From NCBI RefSeq assembly GCF_014529625.1, contig NZ_CP076039.1, positions 3,286,001-3,350,000 of the forward strand: a stretch of 64,000 nucleotides of DNA, in the 5' to 3' direction. Position 1 is the stretch's first letter. Each line of letters begins with the position of its first letter. Below, piece by piece: positions 48,540 through 57,024 of the stretch. Below the pieces are notes generated by a model. The model was given only the letters and a program-made list of their open reading frames with translations, did not search any database and was not told the DNA's origin. A program made the translations under genes and the position numbers. This stretch comes from Candidatus Pelagisphaera phototrophica (GTDB lineage: Bacteria; Verrucomicrobiota; Verrucomicrobiia; Opitutales; Opitutaceae).

Positions 48540-49859
48540 ATGGAACAAAGAATATCCAATATCAACCCAACCGATTTGCGCGGCATTCTCAATTATGTCC
48601 CAAGATTCCTGGGACAAACCTTTGTTATCTCCTTAGACGGCGCAATTATCGACAATGACAATCTACCCAACCTCCTCCTAGACATAGCGGTTCTGCGAAG
48701 CTTGCAAATCAATGTCGTCATCGCGCACGGCATAAGCAAGCAACTGTCCAAGTTGTCTTCAAGTCGCGGCATCGCAATCACCAATGCAGATGGATCATCC
48801 GTAACTGACCAAGCCACATTGGATCTTGCTATTCGAGCATCGTCGCGAGCATCCCACCAGATATTGGAAGCCCTCACTCAATCAGGCTTGAAATGCGCTA
48901 TCACCAATTCAGTACGATCGACTCCTATGGGAATCATCAAAGGGGTCGATTTTCAAAGAAGTGGAAAGGTGGACCGAATTGATGCTGAATTCCTCACACA
49001 CCTAATATCAAAAAGCATCATACCCATTATTCAGCCGATTGGTTTCGATCGGAACGGACATACTTTTCGAATAAACAGTGACCTTCTCGCCATCGAGGTT
49101 GCTTTCGCCCTGAAGGCCACTAAAACGATTTTTATAACCGAAAGAGACGGTCTCGAAATAGAAAACGGGTTCGCGCGCCAACTTTCTGTAGACAGACTCG
49201 AGGCGAGCCTTGGAAGTAATTCTATCAAGGAGCCCTTTCTCAGTAAAGCGGAGCAAGCCCTTGCCGGAGTTAAGGGGGGCATCGCTCGTATCCACATTTT
49301 GAATGGCAATATTCACGATGGACTTATCCGTGAGGTCTTTTCCAATGAAGGCGTCGGAACACTAGTACACGGAAACGAGTATCAGCAGATCAGGCAAGCG
49401 ACTCGATCCGACGTTCCCAGAATTTTCAATCTAACGAGCGGCTCTGTGGAAAAGGAAGAGCTCACTCGCCGCTCCATTGAGTCGATCGAAAAGGACATCA
49501 ACAACTTCTATGTTTACGAGATCGATGGCAACTTAGTCGGATGCGTTCTCATAACTCGATTTGAGGAGGAATCTACCACCGCGGAAATAAACACTCTGTT
49601 CGTTCACCCCTTACACCAGCGGCAGGGTGTAGGCTCAAAACTTACGAGCTTCGCCTGCCTCAAACTTAAAGATCTCGGTGTCGAACGCGTATTGGCCCTC
49701 ACAACGCAAAGCGTTGGCTTTTTCGAAACCGTTGATGGGTTCACCGAAACAAGTTCCGACATTCTACCGAAAGGTCGGCGAGTCCGCTACGATTCTCACA
49801 ACCGTAATTCGAAGGTTTTCCTAAAAACCCTACAAACTCCATCTGAGAAACAGATGTAG
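48540..49859 (+). CDS. argA: N-acetylglutamate synthase (amino-acid N-acetyltransferase)
   Basis: 439 residues. An amino-acid-kinase-like domain (about 1-285; FVISLDGAIIDN, VIAHGISKQL) precedes a GNAT domain (about 285-430) with the CoA-binding HPLHQRQGVGSKL. This bipartite build is ArgA, which makes N-acetylglutamate from glutamate and acetyl-CoA, the first and feedback-inhibited step of arginine synthesis. The kinase part normally binds the inhibitor arginine. No other arg gene is adjacent. Confidence 0.93.
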   Translation: MEQRISNINPTDLRGILNYVPRFLGQTFVISLDGAIIDNDNLPNLLLDIAVLRSLQINVVIAHGISKQLSKLSSSRGIAITNADGSSVTDQATLDLAIRASSRASHQILEALTQSGLKCAITNSVRSTPMGIIKGVDFQRSGKVDRIDAEFLTHLISKSIIPIIQPIGFDRNGHTFRINSDLLAIEVAFALKATKTIFITERDGLEIENGFARQLSVDRLEASLGSNSIKEPFLSKAEQALAGVKGGIARIHILNGNIHDGLIREVFSNEGVGTLVHGNEYQQIRQATRSDVPRIFNLTSGSVEKEELTRRSIESIEKDINNFYVYEIDGNLVGCVLITRFEEESTTAEINTLFVHPLHQRQGVGSKLTSFACLKLKDLGVERVLALTTQSVGFFETVDGFTETSSDILPKGRRVRYDSHNRNSKVFLKTLQTPSEKQM

Positions 49860-49861
49860 AT

Positions 49862-50068
49862 CTAGTCTAAATAGGAACTTCCTTCAGCCGCGTTCTTGAT
49901 CCGGTGCAACTTTTCAAGCCCGCCTTGGTTCATTGGATCCAGCTCTTCGAGGAGATCCTCCAAGCACCTTTTCGGCCGAGCCGACCTTGAAGCGCATGAA
50001 CCGATACTATGAATGGCATCACGACTCTGACCTCCTGAACATGAGGTCCCTCTTATCATCATTTGCAT
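49862..50068 (-). CDS. Possible small protein, 66-68 residues
   Basis: Not recognised. The C-terminal half (RCLEDLLEELDPMNQGGLEK) is helix-like with plausible codon use; the first half is Cys/Ser-rich. AGGA is adjacent to the ATG at 50068, and a further ATG at 50059 has it at a better distance. It lies wholly in the 366-base gap between argA and the phosphoesterase gene, and may be chance. The rest of that gap holds nothing recognised. Confidence 0.4.
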   Translation of the reverse strand: MQMMIRGTSCSGGQSRDAIHSIGSCASRSARPKRCLEDLLEELDPMNQGGLEKLHRIKNAAEGSSYLD

Positions 50069-50225
50069 TTCCTGTGACGAGGCCCTCCCTTAACCGTCGG
50101 TGATTCTCCCATATTCTTAAGATACAAGGACTTTCTCCGATCTATTATTCAAACTCGTTTTGCGATTTCTCCAAATAGGGAGATAATCTCTCTATATTTC
50201 CGAAATCCACACCGCGCCAATTTAA

Positions 50226-51119
50226 GTGATTAGAATTTTTTCAGACCTCCACTGGGGACACAAGGCAAGCCGCGTCAAAGAGTTAGACGTGCTGGAAAGC
50301 CTCGTTTCCGGAGTAGACACTGTGATTTTTAACGGTGACACGGTTGAACAGAAATTCGAGGATTCACCTGCTCACGTTGATCATCCGCTACCTTCCATCG
50401 GGCGTTTAAAGGATAAAATTGAAAGCCTTGATTCGAAGGCCATCTTCCTCACTGGAAACCACGATCCGGAAGTCTCCCAGGCCCATTACTGCACAATCGA
50501 CAATGGGTCCGTGCTGATCACCCACGGCGATGCCATATTTGACGCGATTGCTCCCTGGAGTGCAAACGCCAGAATACTCAAAAAGTTGGTCGAACAAGGG
50601 CTGGGAAAGTACCATGCAGATGGATCCAATCCTTTCTACGACCACCTTCAGGTGTTCAAGGAAGCTTCAATCAAAGAGCACGCCATTCTGAAGGACTACG
50701 ATCCCACTGTCTGGGGAAAGATCGAAGTTTTCGTTCGTCAAGCCTGGCCCCCCAATCGGCCACTAAAAATTTTAGAATGCTGGGAAAACGCTCCGAAAAA
50801 GGCTACGGGTCTAATGACTCAATTCGGGATGTCACCCGATTTCCTGATAATCGGGCACACCCATAAGCCAGATATTTCGGTTATTGGCGGAACCACTGTC
50901 ATTAATACCGGTGCTTTCCTTCCTTGGCCCGGTGCAACTGCCGTCGATATTGATTCAACGGGCATCACCGTTCGAAAAGTCATGCACCGAAAAGGAGAGT
51001 TTTCGCTCGGTGAAACCGTGAAGCGATTCAAAAAGGAGATTGATCTTCAATCGCTTGAAACACCCGTTCCCAAGAACAATAAAATTCGCTCTAGAGCCGA
51101 TTCACAGGTATTTGCATAA
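50226..51119 (+). CDS. Calcineurin-like metallophosphoesterase
   Basis: 297 residues, GTG start. All metal-binding motifs of the family are present in order: SDLHWG (6-11), FNGDTVE, LTGNHDP, ITHGD and IGHTHKP. There is no signal peptide, so it is cytosolic. The last 50 residues are basic and beyond the domain. Such enzymes act on UDP-diacylglucosamine, cyclic nucleotides or other phosphodiesters; length and motifs do not match LpxH closely. Function is left open. Confidence 0.88.
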   Translation: MIRIFSDLHWGHKASRVKELDVLESLVSGVDTVIFNGDTVEQKFEDSPAHVDHPLPSIGRLKDKIESLDSKAIFLTGNHDPEVSQAHYCTIDNGSVLITHGDAIFDAIAPWSANARILKKLVEQGLGKYHADGSNPFYDHLQVFKEASIKEHAILKDYDPTVWGKIEVFVRQAWPPNRPLKILECWENAPKKATGLMTQFGMSPDFLIIGHTHKPDISVIGGTTVINTGAFLPWPGATAVDIDSTGITVRKVMHRKGEFSLGETVKRFKKEIDLQSLETPVPKNNKIRSRADSQVFA

Positions 51120-51344
51120 GGACGTTCGCAAAAAGCAGCCTGATTAGGCACTCCCCTGACCTAGATCTCTCTCTATTAGAAGACCCGGATTGAGGTATTT
51201 CCCCAACCCCCATTAGGCATATCCGTTCATCTCCTATTTTAATTATGTGAAATAGCTCTCTAACAGTACATTTCAGGTGAGATAGAGCCGTATGGTAGGT
51301 AGTTCGCACAAATCGCATTCGCCAATTTAGACTCGACTACGTTC

Positions 51345-53297
51345 ATGAGCCTAGAAATCCACTTCAAACAAGACTCAAACTTATCTCCTCAACACCTTTA
51401 CCTTCAGGATGGGGAAAGCCTCCAGGTTTTTTCCGGAGAAATCTTCCAAATTCAAAACCCGCAGGTGGTCGCTCAACTAGTGCCACAAGCGAATGACCTC
51501 CAGGTGGTTTGCCAAGATGGTTCAAGCTACATACTGAAAAGCTTTCTCGACACTCTCTTCTCCCAAGAACCTGTGCTGGAGATAAAAGAGGGAACGAGTA
51601 TCACCTGGCACGATTTCGTTCAGCAAACCGATGGTGTGGATTTGGCTGACCTACCGGATGACCAGTCCAGCCAAAGCCTCCGTTTCGCTCCTCTTCAAGT
51701 TATTACAATGACTTCTGAGTCCCAAAAATGGTCCCTGTCCCAATTCCCCCCAGAAAGTGGCGATAGGGCGAAAGATTCCGGTATCGTATCAAACGAGCCT
51801 TCCTTCGTTCCTCCAGCCACAGAAGAAGAATCCCAAGAAGACTCCAGAGCAAAGACTGCCCTAATCTCAAAAGATCCTCAACTGGATACCGGCATTGAGG
51901 GCGGAACTCCAGAGGCTAAAGATTCGAGAAATGCTGAGTCTAGCCCCGCGGGCTCGGACAATGTTAGTCCGATTCACTACACCACATCAACCTCCCACAA
52001 TGGGATCGATATAGATATTCGCGATTTCATCCCTCAGCTGCGTGAGCAAAACCTATCGGATGATCTCACGATCACCGCAAAGGCAGTAGGAAGAGACCCA
52101 ATTGAAATCGAAATCGACCCGGGGTCGGGCATTCTCCGACTTGCCGACGATATCTTCGAAGATGACAATCAAAAGAAGTTCATCATTTCCATTAAAGACA
52201 ACGGAAATGAGACAGATACGGACATCACAGTAACGCAAACGAAAGACGGTGGTGGCGAAGCATTTCATCTCATACTAAGTCACAATCGAGTAACTGAAAA
52301 TAACGAAGGGGCATTAATCGGGAAACTGGATACATATGACTCCGGTCAAGACCACACCTATGGGTACTCCATCGTCAGCGATAATTCAGGCGTTTTCGAA
52401 ATCGTTGGAAACGTTCTCAAGCTAAAAGACGGCGTTAGCATAGACTACGAGGCTCAACCCGATCGGTATGCCCTTGCAATCGCGTCAATCGACGAGAACG
52501 GCAACCGAATCGAACAAACGATGTCTGTATGGCCCGAAGATGTGAACGAAGCAGCATCCGTTTCATCTGTAGGAGTTTCATCTCTAGAGGACGTCGCAGT
52601 AGCGTTCAATCCAGAAGATTTCGAAAACTCATTCGAGGACGGAGACAGCGACTACTTGGAGATGATCCGAATCGATTCCTTGCCAGATAACGGCGTCCTT
52701 TTGATTGAGGGCAAAAAGGTAACCAACGGTCAGTCAATCGATATCGATCAAGTTGAAGACCTCGAATTTCATCCTGATGAAAACTGGAATGGGGAATCCG
52801 AATTCACCTGGTCTGGCTTTGACGGTCAAAAGTGGTCAGGCGAAAGCTCTCCCGTGAAAATCGCGATCGACTACGGAGTAGGTGGAAAAGGTGGATCGGG
52901 TTCGGAAAAAGGCACTGGCTCAGGTTTCGGCGGAGGTGAGTTTGGCCTCTTTGACAGGGGAGACAGCGAAGATGCACTCGTTTTTGAAGGGAGTGGACTT
53001 GAGATCGATTTAACCTTTCTCAACAACGGAGCCATAACCAACATTGAGCGTCTTGATATATCTGGTGACGGAGACAATAATCTGAGACTCAGTGCCGAAG
53101 ACGTTTTAGATATGACTAATGGAGACAATAAACTCTTCATAGATGGTAAATCCGGAGATAGTGTTGAAATGCCGGACAATTTCGTTAGCCGCGGCACTGA
53201 GAATGTCGATGGCGTGTACTACACCCACTTTTATAACGCAGGGGCTGACGCACATATATACGTCAACCATGAAATAAATGATCTAGGAACTTTCTAA
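51345..53297 (+). CDS. Large secreted adhesin-like protein with cadherin/Ig-like domains
   Basis: 650 residues, very acidic. The N-terminal 75 residues resemble the retention module of giant type I secretion adhesins. An acidic linker follows, then a cadherin-like domain (about 300-395; VTENNEGALIGKLDTYD), a tandem-95/Ig-like repeat (about 398-495; LEDVAVAFNPEDF, NWNGESEFTWSGFDG), a Gly-rich linker, and a C-terminal domain (about 540-650) with LRLSAEDVLDMTNGDNKLFIDG, a recurrent end of such proteins. No N-terminal signal peptide is visible, in line with type I secretion, but no ABC transporter, membrane-fusion protein or TolC gene is in the window. Confidence 0.82.
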   Translation: MSLEIHFKQDSNLSPQHLYLQDGESLQVFSGEIFQIQNPQVVAQLVPQANDLQVVCQDGSSYILKSFLDTLFSQEPVLEIKEGTSITWHDFVQQTDGVDLADLPDDQSSQSLRFAPLQVITMTSESQKWSLSQFPPESGDRAKDSGIVSNEPSFVPPATEEESQEDSRAKTALISKDPQLDTGIEGGTPEAKDSRNAESSPAGSDNVSPIHYTTSTSHNGIDIDIRDFIPQLREQNLSDDLTITAKAVGRDPIEIEIDPGSGILRLADDIFEDDNQKKFIISIKDNGNETDTDITVTQTKDGGGEAFHLILSHNRVTENNEGALIGKLDTYDSGQDHTYGYSIVSDNSGVFEIVGNVLKLKDGVSIDYEAQPDRYALAIASIDENGNRIEQTMSVWPEDVNEAASVSSVGVSSLEDVAVAFNPEDFENSFEDGDSDYLEMIRIDSLPDNGVLLIEGKKVTNGQSIDIDQVEDLEFHPDENWNGESEFTWSGFDGQKWSGESSPVKIAIDYGVGGKGGSGSEKGTGSGFGGGEFGLFDRGDSEDALVFEGSGLEIDLTFLNNGAITNIERLDISGDGDNNLRLSAEDVLDMTNGDNKLFIDGKSGDSVEMPDNFVSRGTENVDGVYYTHFYNAGADAHIYVNHEINDLGTF

Positions 53298-53429
53298 TTT
53301 TTATTTAGCTCGATCCTGCTATGAGAAAAATCGACTGCTACTCACTAGGTCCCTGATCCCAACAATCTCCTTTCGCAATTGCTATCCTCATTCAGCTTTG
53401 GAGAGGATTCCGGATGCTTATACTACGAG

Positions 53430-53621
53430 ATGAGCAGTAGCGATCTATATAGAATATACACCAGTCGAGGAAACTATTTTGTACGCCTTACCCATGCGGG
53501 GACGCGATCTCAAGCGAACACAGATGCGGAAACCGATTTCCTCATATTCTGCAACTTCAATGGAGCATTGGTATCAACTCCAATTTGCAATATTGAAGGC
53601 GTCATTGTACAACAAAACTAA
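53430..53621 (+). CDS. Possible small protein or remnant, 63 residues
   Basis: The frame is open from a TTG at 53379; an ATG at 53430 gives 63 residues with coding-like composition (DFLIFCNFNGALVSTPICNI). The middle vaguely resembles the C-terminal beta strands of some restriction-endonuclease-like proteins, but no catalytic motif is present. Part of the 743-base stretch 53298-54040, which holds only such fragments. Confidence 0.3.
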   Translation: MSSSDLYRIYTSRGNYFVRLTHAGTRSQANTDAETDFLIFCNFNGALVSTPICNIEGVIVQQN

Positions 53622-53639
53622 ACTCCTGAGGAAGCCCGA

Positions 53640-53942
53640 CCAGCAACAATCTTCCCGGAGATCGCTGGGAATTCCATTTCAAAGCAGCTTCCTAAACAAT
53701 TGTAGAACTTCGGACGGCAAGTGGCCTTTCTTGCGAGATTATGAATCGATTTTAGCACTTTCTGAATCTGAAAAGTCGGCCCTGCCACTGCTTTACCAGA
53801 TGCAACGGATATGAATGAAAGCGAGTGTTGCGAACGATTTATAGATTGGAGAAGTTCCTTTATCAACATGTCGTATTGCGGCCAGAGTGTTCGAAGACAC
53901 AAAGCTTGGGCTAGAATTCTCTTCAAAATGGATGGATTTTAA
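53640..53942 (+). pseudogene. Fragmentary coding remnant, possibly a kinase/phosphotransferase end
   Basis: In one frame the segment FLRDYESILALSESEKSALP (about 53735-53794) has the helix pattern seen near the C-terminus of homoserine-kinase-II/APH-like phosphotransferases; it stops at TGA 53812. An overlapping frame starts at ATG 53811 and runs 43 codons to 53942 with the coding-like end KAWARILFKMDGF. No single frame covers both, which suggests a frameshifted gene. The family link is a guess. Confidence 0.3.
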
Positions 53943-54040
53943 AGCACCTCATCAATTTCGGTCTTAAAACTGAATCCAGTCCCATTCAAGGGAACGCTAT
54001 TAACCTTGAGTTACGATCAGGTTTTTAATCACCTCTACAC

Positions 54041-54904
54041 ATGTCTCTCACCATTAATGGATTCAAAGTTGGAAAGGACGCGATTTTGCAGGAAGCACAA
54101 CGCTTAACCGAGGAAGTAAATCTGCAATTTCCATGGTTGGATCCGATTGCCAGGAAACTCCAGGCTGAGGACATGGCTAAAGATCGGATTATCGAGCACC
54201 GACTTTTATTCGAAGAGTCCCGAAAACAAATCCAGGAACTCACTACAGATGAGGTTGAATCCGAGTTCAATCAGATCGCCAAAAAGCACGGGGGAGAAAA
54301 AGGTTTCCTAAAAAAATTCAGCATCAGCCGAAGTGATTTGCCCAATGTCAAGCTGGAGATCGCTGACGATGTCAGGTTTCAGCGTTACATGGATGCTCTA
54401 AACCAGCAGGCACCTTCTGTCTCTGACGAGGAAATTGCCGCCATATTCCAGCACAACGAGCAAAACTATCGAGCTGCCGATCAGTTCAAAGCATCTCACA
54501 TCGTTTACCACACAAACAACGGACAGGATCGCAACGAAGCGAAGAAAAAGGCTCAGGACGCTCTCGTTCGATTACAATCTGGTGAAGCATTGGAGAAAAT
54601 AGCCGACGAGGATTCCGACTGTCCCGGCCAAGGAGGAGATCTCGGTTGGTTCGCAGAGGGCTATATGGTTCAGGAGTTTGAAGATGTTTTAAACCAGCTC
54701 GAGATCGGGGCAACGAGCAAAGTTTTCGAGACGCCTTTCGGCTTTCACATCGCCAGACTGGATGACAAAAAGACGGGTGAACTTCAGTCGTTAGCAGTGG
54801 TAGGCCCTACGATCCGAAAGGAACTTGAAAAACAGAAACGAGACGCCTTTTTTCGAGAAACGATTGCGACATTAAAGAAATCCGCTGATATCCAGTACAC
54901 TTAG
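54041..54904 (+). CDS. Parvulin-type peptidyl-prolyl isomerase
   Basis: 287 residues. A helical N-terminal domain (about 1-125) precedes one parvulin domain (about 138-245) with FKASHIVYHT, EKIADEDSDCPGQGGDLGWF and FETPFGFHIARL, followed by a helical tail. This matches SurA/PpiC/NifM-type proteins in layout, but no signal peptide or membrane helix is visible at the N-terminus, so it may be cytosolic. If so it would be the third proline isomerase in the window after FKBP and SlyD. Confidence 0.9.
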   Translation: MSLTINGFKVGKDAILQEAQRLTEEVNLQFPWLDPIARKLQAEDMAKDRIIEHRLLFEESRKQIQELTTDEVESEFNQIAKKHGGEKGFLKKFSISRSDLPNVKLEIADDVRFQRYMDALNQQAPSVSDEEIAAIFQHNEQNYRAADQFKASHIVYHTNNGQDRNEAKKKAQDALVRLQSGEALEKIADEDSDCPGQGGDLGWFAEGYMVQEFEDVLNQLEIGATSKVFETPFGFHIARLDDKKTGELQSLAVVGPTIRKELEKQKRDAFFRETIATLKKSADIQYT

Positions 54905-55124
54905 CCAATCTGAGGGGACGCTTCCCTTGATTGTAACTACTTCTTACTGGTGATGTCATTCGCAGGAAAGGAATGCTAAACCCAATTGATTATCTCCTTT
55001 AAGATCGAATGTCTTCTTCGCTTCAATAGTTTGGCTGCTTTTGACTTATCAATAATCGGAGCGGAATCATACGTTGCTTTTCTGGCCTTAAAACAGCGAC
55101 ATTATTTTTAGCCGCATTCTTTGA

Positions 55125-55304
55125 ATGCCCCTACTTTCCGAGGTCCAGATCAGCCACGATCTGGAGAGCTAGGATACTTGGATCGTGCCGGGTAATCCTC
55201 CGCAGTCAGACCCTATCGAAGAAATACAAGCAGATATAGAAGGGCTCCTCCCTGAAAGCGCCAACAATAGGTTTCTCAGCATCCAAATATCCTCGGAACC
55301 GTAA
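55125..55304 (+). pseudogene. Possible small gene interrupted by one stop
   Basis: From ATG 55125 the frame reads MPLLSEVQISHDLES, a TAG at 55170, then 43 codons with clearly protein-like composition (DPIEEIQADIEGLLPESANN) to TAA 55302. The stretch 54905-55476 has no other gene; a minus-strand frame from a TTG at 55390 was judged chance. No family was recognised. It could also be a shorter gene starting at GTG 55185. Confidence 0.25.
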
Positions 55305-55476
55305 AACTTGCAGAGATCCGCGTTCTTTACAGAATCTAATTTTGGTAAGTTATTAAAAACTAGTATCTTATGAATTTTCAAGGAATCCAAAAATTTATTG
55401 AATTTCGAGTGAATAATCGACGCGATCCCAACGTCTTAATTGGCACAAAACAATTCGAATGGAAAGGACGTTGAAC

Positions 55477-55911
55477 ATGAAGAATATACTCATTATCCCG
55501 CTGATCGCTATACTGGTAGGTTCAATAACTGCCCCAAATGCAAAGGCTGACCGAGAGGGACGTGCCCTGATCGGAGGTCTCATCGGAGGCCTGATTATAG
55601 GATCGATATTAGATGACGACCATCATCATCGACGGACAACAGTCCACCACCGTTCCAGCCACCGATACGATAGTTGCGGATGCAACGGGCACCACGACTA
55701 CATTTCAGTGAAAACATGGATCAATGGCCGCTGGTCGGTTCACTACGATAACTGTGGAAATAGACTTCGCGACTGGCATCCAGGTTACTATTCTTATACA
55801 AAAAGGCGGGTTTGGGTACCTCACAATAGAGGCTGTCACTACTACAATGGTCCAATTCATGGCCGCTATGACCATGACTATAGAAGTGATCGTCACCACG
55901 GAAGACGTTAG
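55477..55911 (+). CDS. Exported His-rich small protein with glycine zipper
   Basis: 144 residues from ATG 55477, which has AAGGA at a good distance; an ATG at 55459 has none. A signal peptide (IPLIAILVGSITAPNAKA) is followed by a glycine-zipper-like hydrophobic segment (RALIGGLIGGLIIGSIL), then a His/Arg-rich part (DDDHHHRR, HHRSSHRYD) with CGC and CG pairs, ending HHGRR. It resembles small envelope proteins that bind metals or nucleate at surfaces. It precedes the anti-sigma-like gene by 87 bases. Confidence 0.8.
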   Translation: MKNILIIPLIAILVGSITAPNAKADREGRALIGGLIGGLIIGSILDDDHHHRRTTVHHRSSHRYDSCGCNGHHDYISVKTWINGRWSVHYDNCGNRLRDWHPGYYSYTKRRVWVPHNRGCHYYNGPIHGRYDHDYRSDRHHGRR

Positions 55912-55931
55912 GGAAAAGGGAAACAGGTAAA

Positions 55932-55953
55932 CCTCTTGGCTCCGGTCAAGAGG
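55932..55953 (+). terminator. Hairpin between the His-rich and anti-sigma-like genes
   Basis: CCTCTTG (55932-55938) and CAAGAGG (55947-55953) form a perfect 7-bp stem with an 8-base loop, 21 bases after the stop codon. No T-tract follows, so it may be a weak terminator or an mRNA-stability element. Confidence 0.45.
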
Positions 55954-55998
55954 CTTGCCTCGTGTCGGGATTCATCCAATCATTGAACACAAGTCAAA

Positions 55999-56517
55999 AT
56001 GGAATCTAAAATAACAGATCTCACCGAATCAGAAGCTCGATTGTTAATGAGTTGTCTGATGGATGGAGAGCTACCTGCGGATGATGCCGATCGACTCTAT
56101 CAGTTTCTAGAGGCAAATCCAGATGCGATCGACTGGATGGAGTCCAATCACGCGATTGCAGATTCCAATAAAGGGTCTGAGTATGCTGAGTCTAACACTT
56201 CCTGGGGGAAAATTCAAACTGCAATTAGTAAAGATACCGGGGGGAAGATAGCCTCTTCGAAGTTAATTCAGTTCCCTGCATTATTTCGAGTTTTGGGAAT
56301 CGCCGCAGCGATCGCCCTGGTAGCTTCTATCGTTTGGAAGAATTTACCTTCAACCCAGAAAGAAGTTACAGAGCGCTATGCCGCTAGCCAATCCGTGGTA
56401 GAATTTGTCGACACAGATATTCCGGATGTGAGCCCAGTAGTTTACACAGACGAGATATCAGGGTGGACCGTTGTCTGGGTTGCCGAAATGGATCCGATAG
56501 GCGACGAAACGGGATAA
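55999..56517 (+). CDS. Anti-sigma-factor-like membrane protein
   Basis: 172 residues. The N-terminal part (LMSCLMDGELPADDADRLYQFL, about 14-35) matches the anti-sigma (RseA/zinc-less ASD-like) motif in which DGEL is typical. One membrane helix follows (about 95-112; VLGIAAAIALVASIVW), and the C-terminal 60 residues face outside. No sigma-factor gene is adjacent, so its partner is elsewhere or it has another role. It may respond to envelope stress. Confidence 0.72.
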   Translation: MESKITDLTESEARLLMSCLMDGELPADDADRLYQFLEANPDAIDWMESNHAIADSNKGSEYAESNTSWGKIQTAISKDTGGKIASSKLIQFPALFRVLGIAAAIALVASIVWKNLPSTQKEVTERYAASQSVVEFVDTDIPDVSPVVYTDEISGWTVVWVAEMDPIGDETG

Positions 56518-56540
56518 GTTCATTTTTCCTGAAAACAATA

Positions 56541-56562
56541 GACGAATACAGGGTGATTCGTC
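56541..56562 (+). terminator. Hairpin after the anti-sigma-like gene
   Basis: GACGAAT (56541-56547) and ATTCGTC (56556-56562), perfect 7-bp stem, 8-base loop, 23 bases after the stop codon, followed by GTTTGC. A plausible but weak terminator. Confidence 0.45.
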
Positions 56563-56614
56563 GTTTGCAAAATGTGCACAAGATTGCTCCAGCGATCACC
56601 GACCCAACTCTCCC

Positions 56615-57024
56615 ATGAAATCTATGGGACCCCTCTTTCTATACACCTTTGTACTTGTAGTTGCTTCCCAAGGTCACGAGGAATCTGGACCCAGTGAAGC
56701 CCTTGTCTTCGACAAGCCAGCCGCTGTAGAAATGGCGATCCGATTTTAAATCGAAGAAGACTTATACCCCACTCTCAGTTCCTTTGAAATCCTCGATTTC
56801 GCATTTCTTAGCGATGAAACTGGATAACGGTGGGTGCTTGCAGCAGTCTGCAACAATGTTCAGGAGCCACGCATATTTACCGAATGGTTCTTTTGCATCC
56901 GGAGATGTATCGTGATCCTTAGAAACTAGCGACAAGAATCGAGGGTGGAAAATCCGAAACCATCATGATCCCGTTTGGGAAATCGAAAATGCCTCTGGAC
57001 AAACTAATAAAACGTGGACTTTAA
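56615..57024 (+). pseudogene. Decayed gene for an exported protein
   Basis: From ATG 56615 the frame gives a signal peptide (LFLYTFVLVVASQG) and runs FDKPAAVEMAIRF to TAA 56747, then continues coding-like (IEEDLYPTLSSFEILDFAFL) to TAA 56825, and on (RWVLAAVCNNVQEPRIFTEW) to about 56890. The sense then moves one frame over (SFASGDVS, with a TGA) and finally to the third frame, EGGKSETIMIPFGKSKMPLD, ending at TAA 57022. So at least three stops and two frameshifts break one ORF of about 135 codons. It overlaps the end of the convergent cytochrome gene. No family was recognised. Confidence 0.75.

Noticed and set aside
55169-55390. Minus-strand 73-codon frame from a TTG
   Set aside because: TTG start without ribosome site; the plus-strand reading of the same bases looks more like coding sequence.
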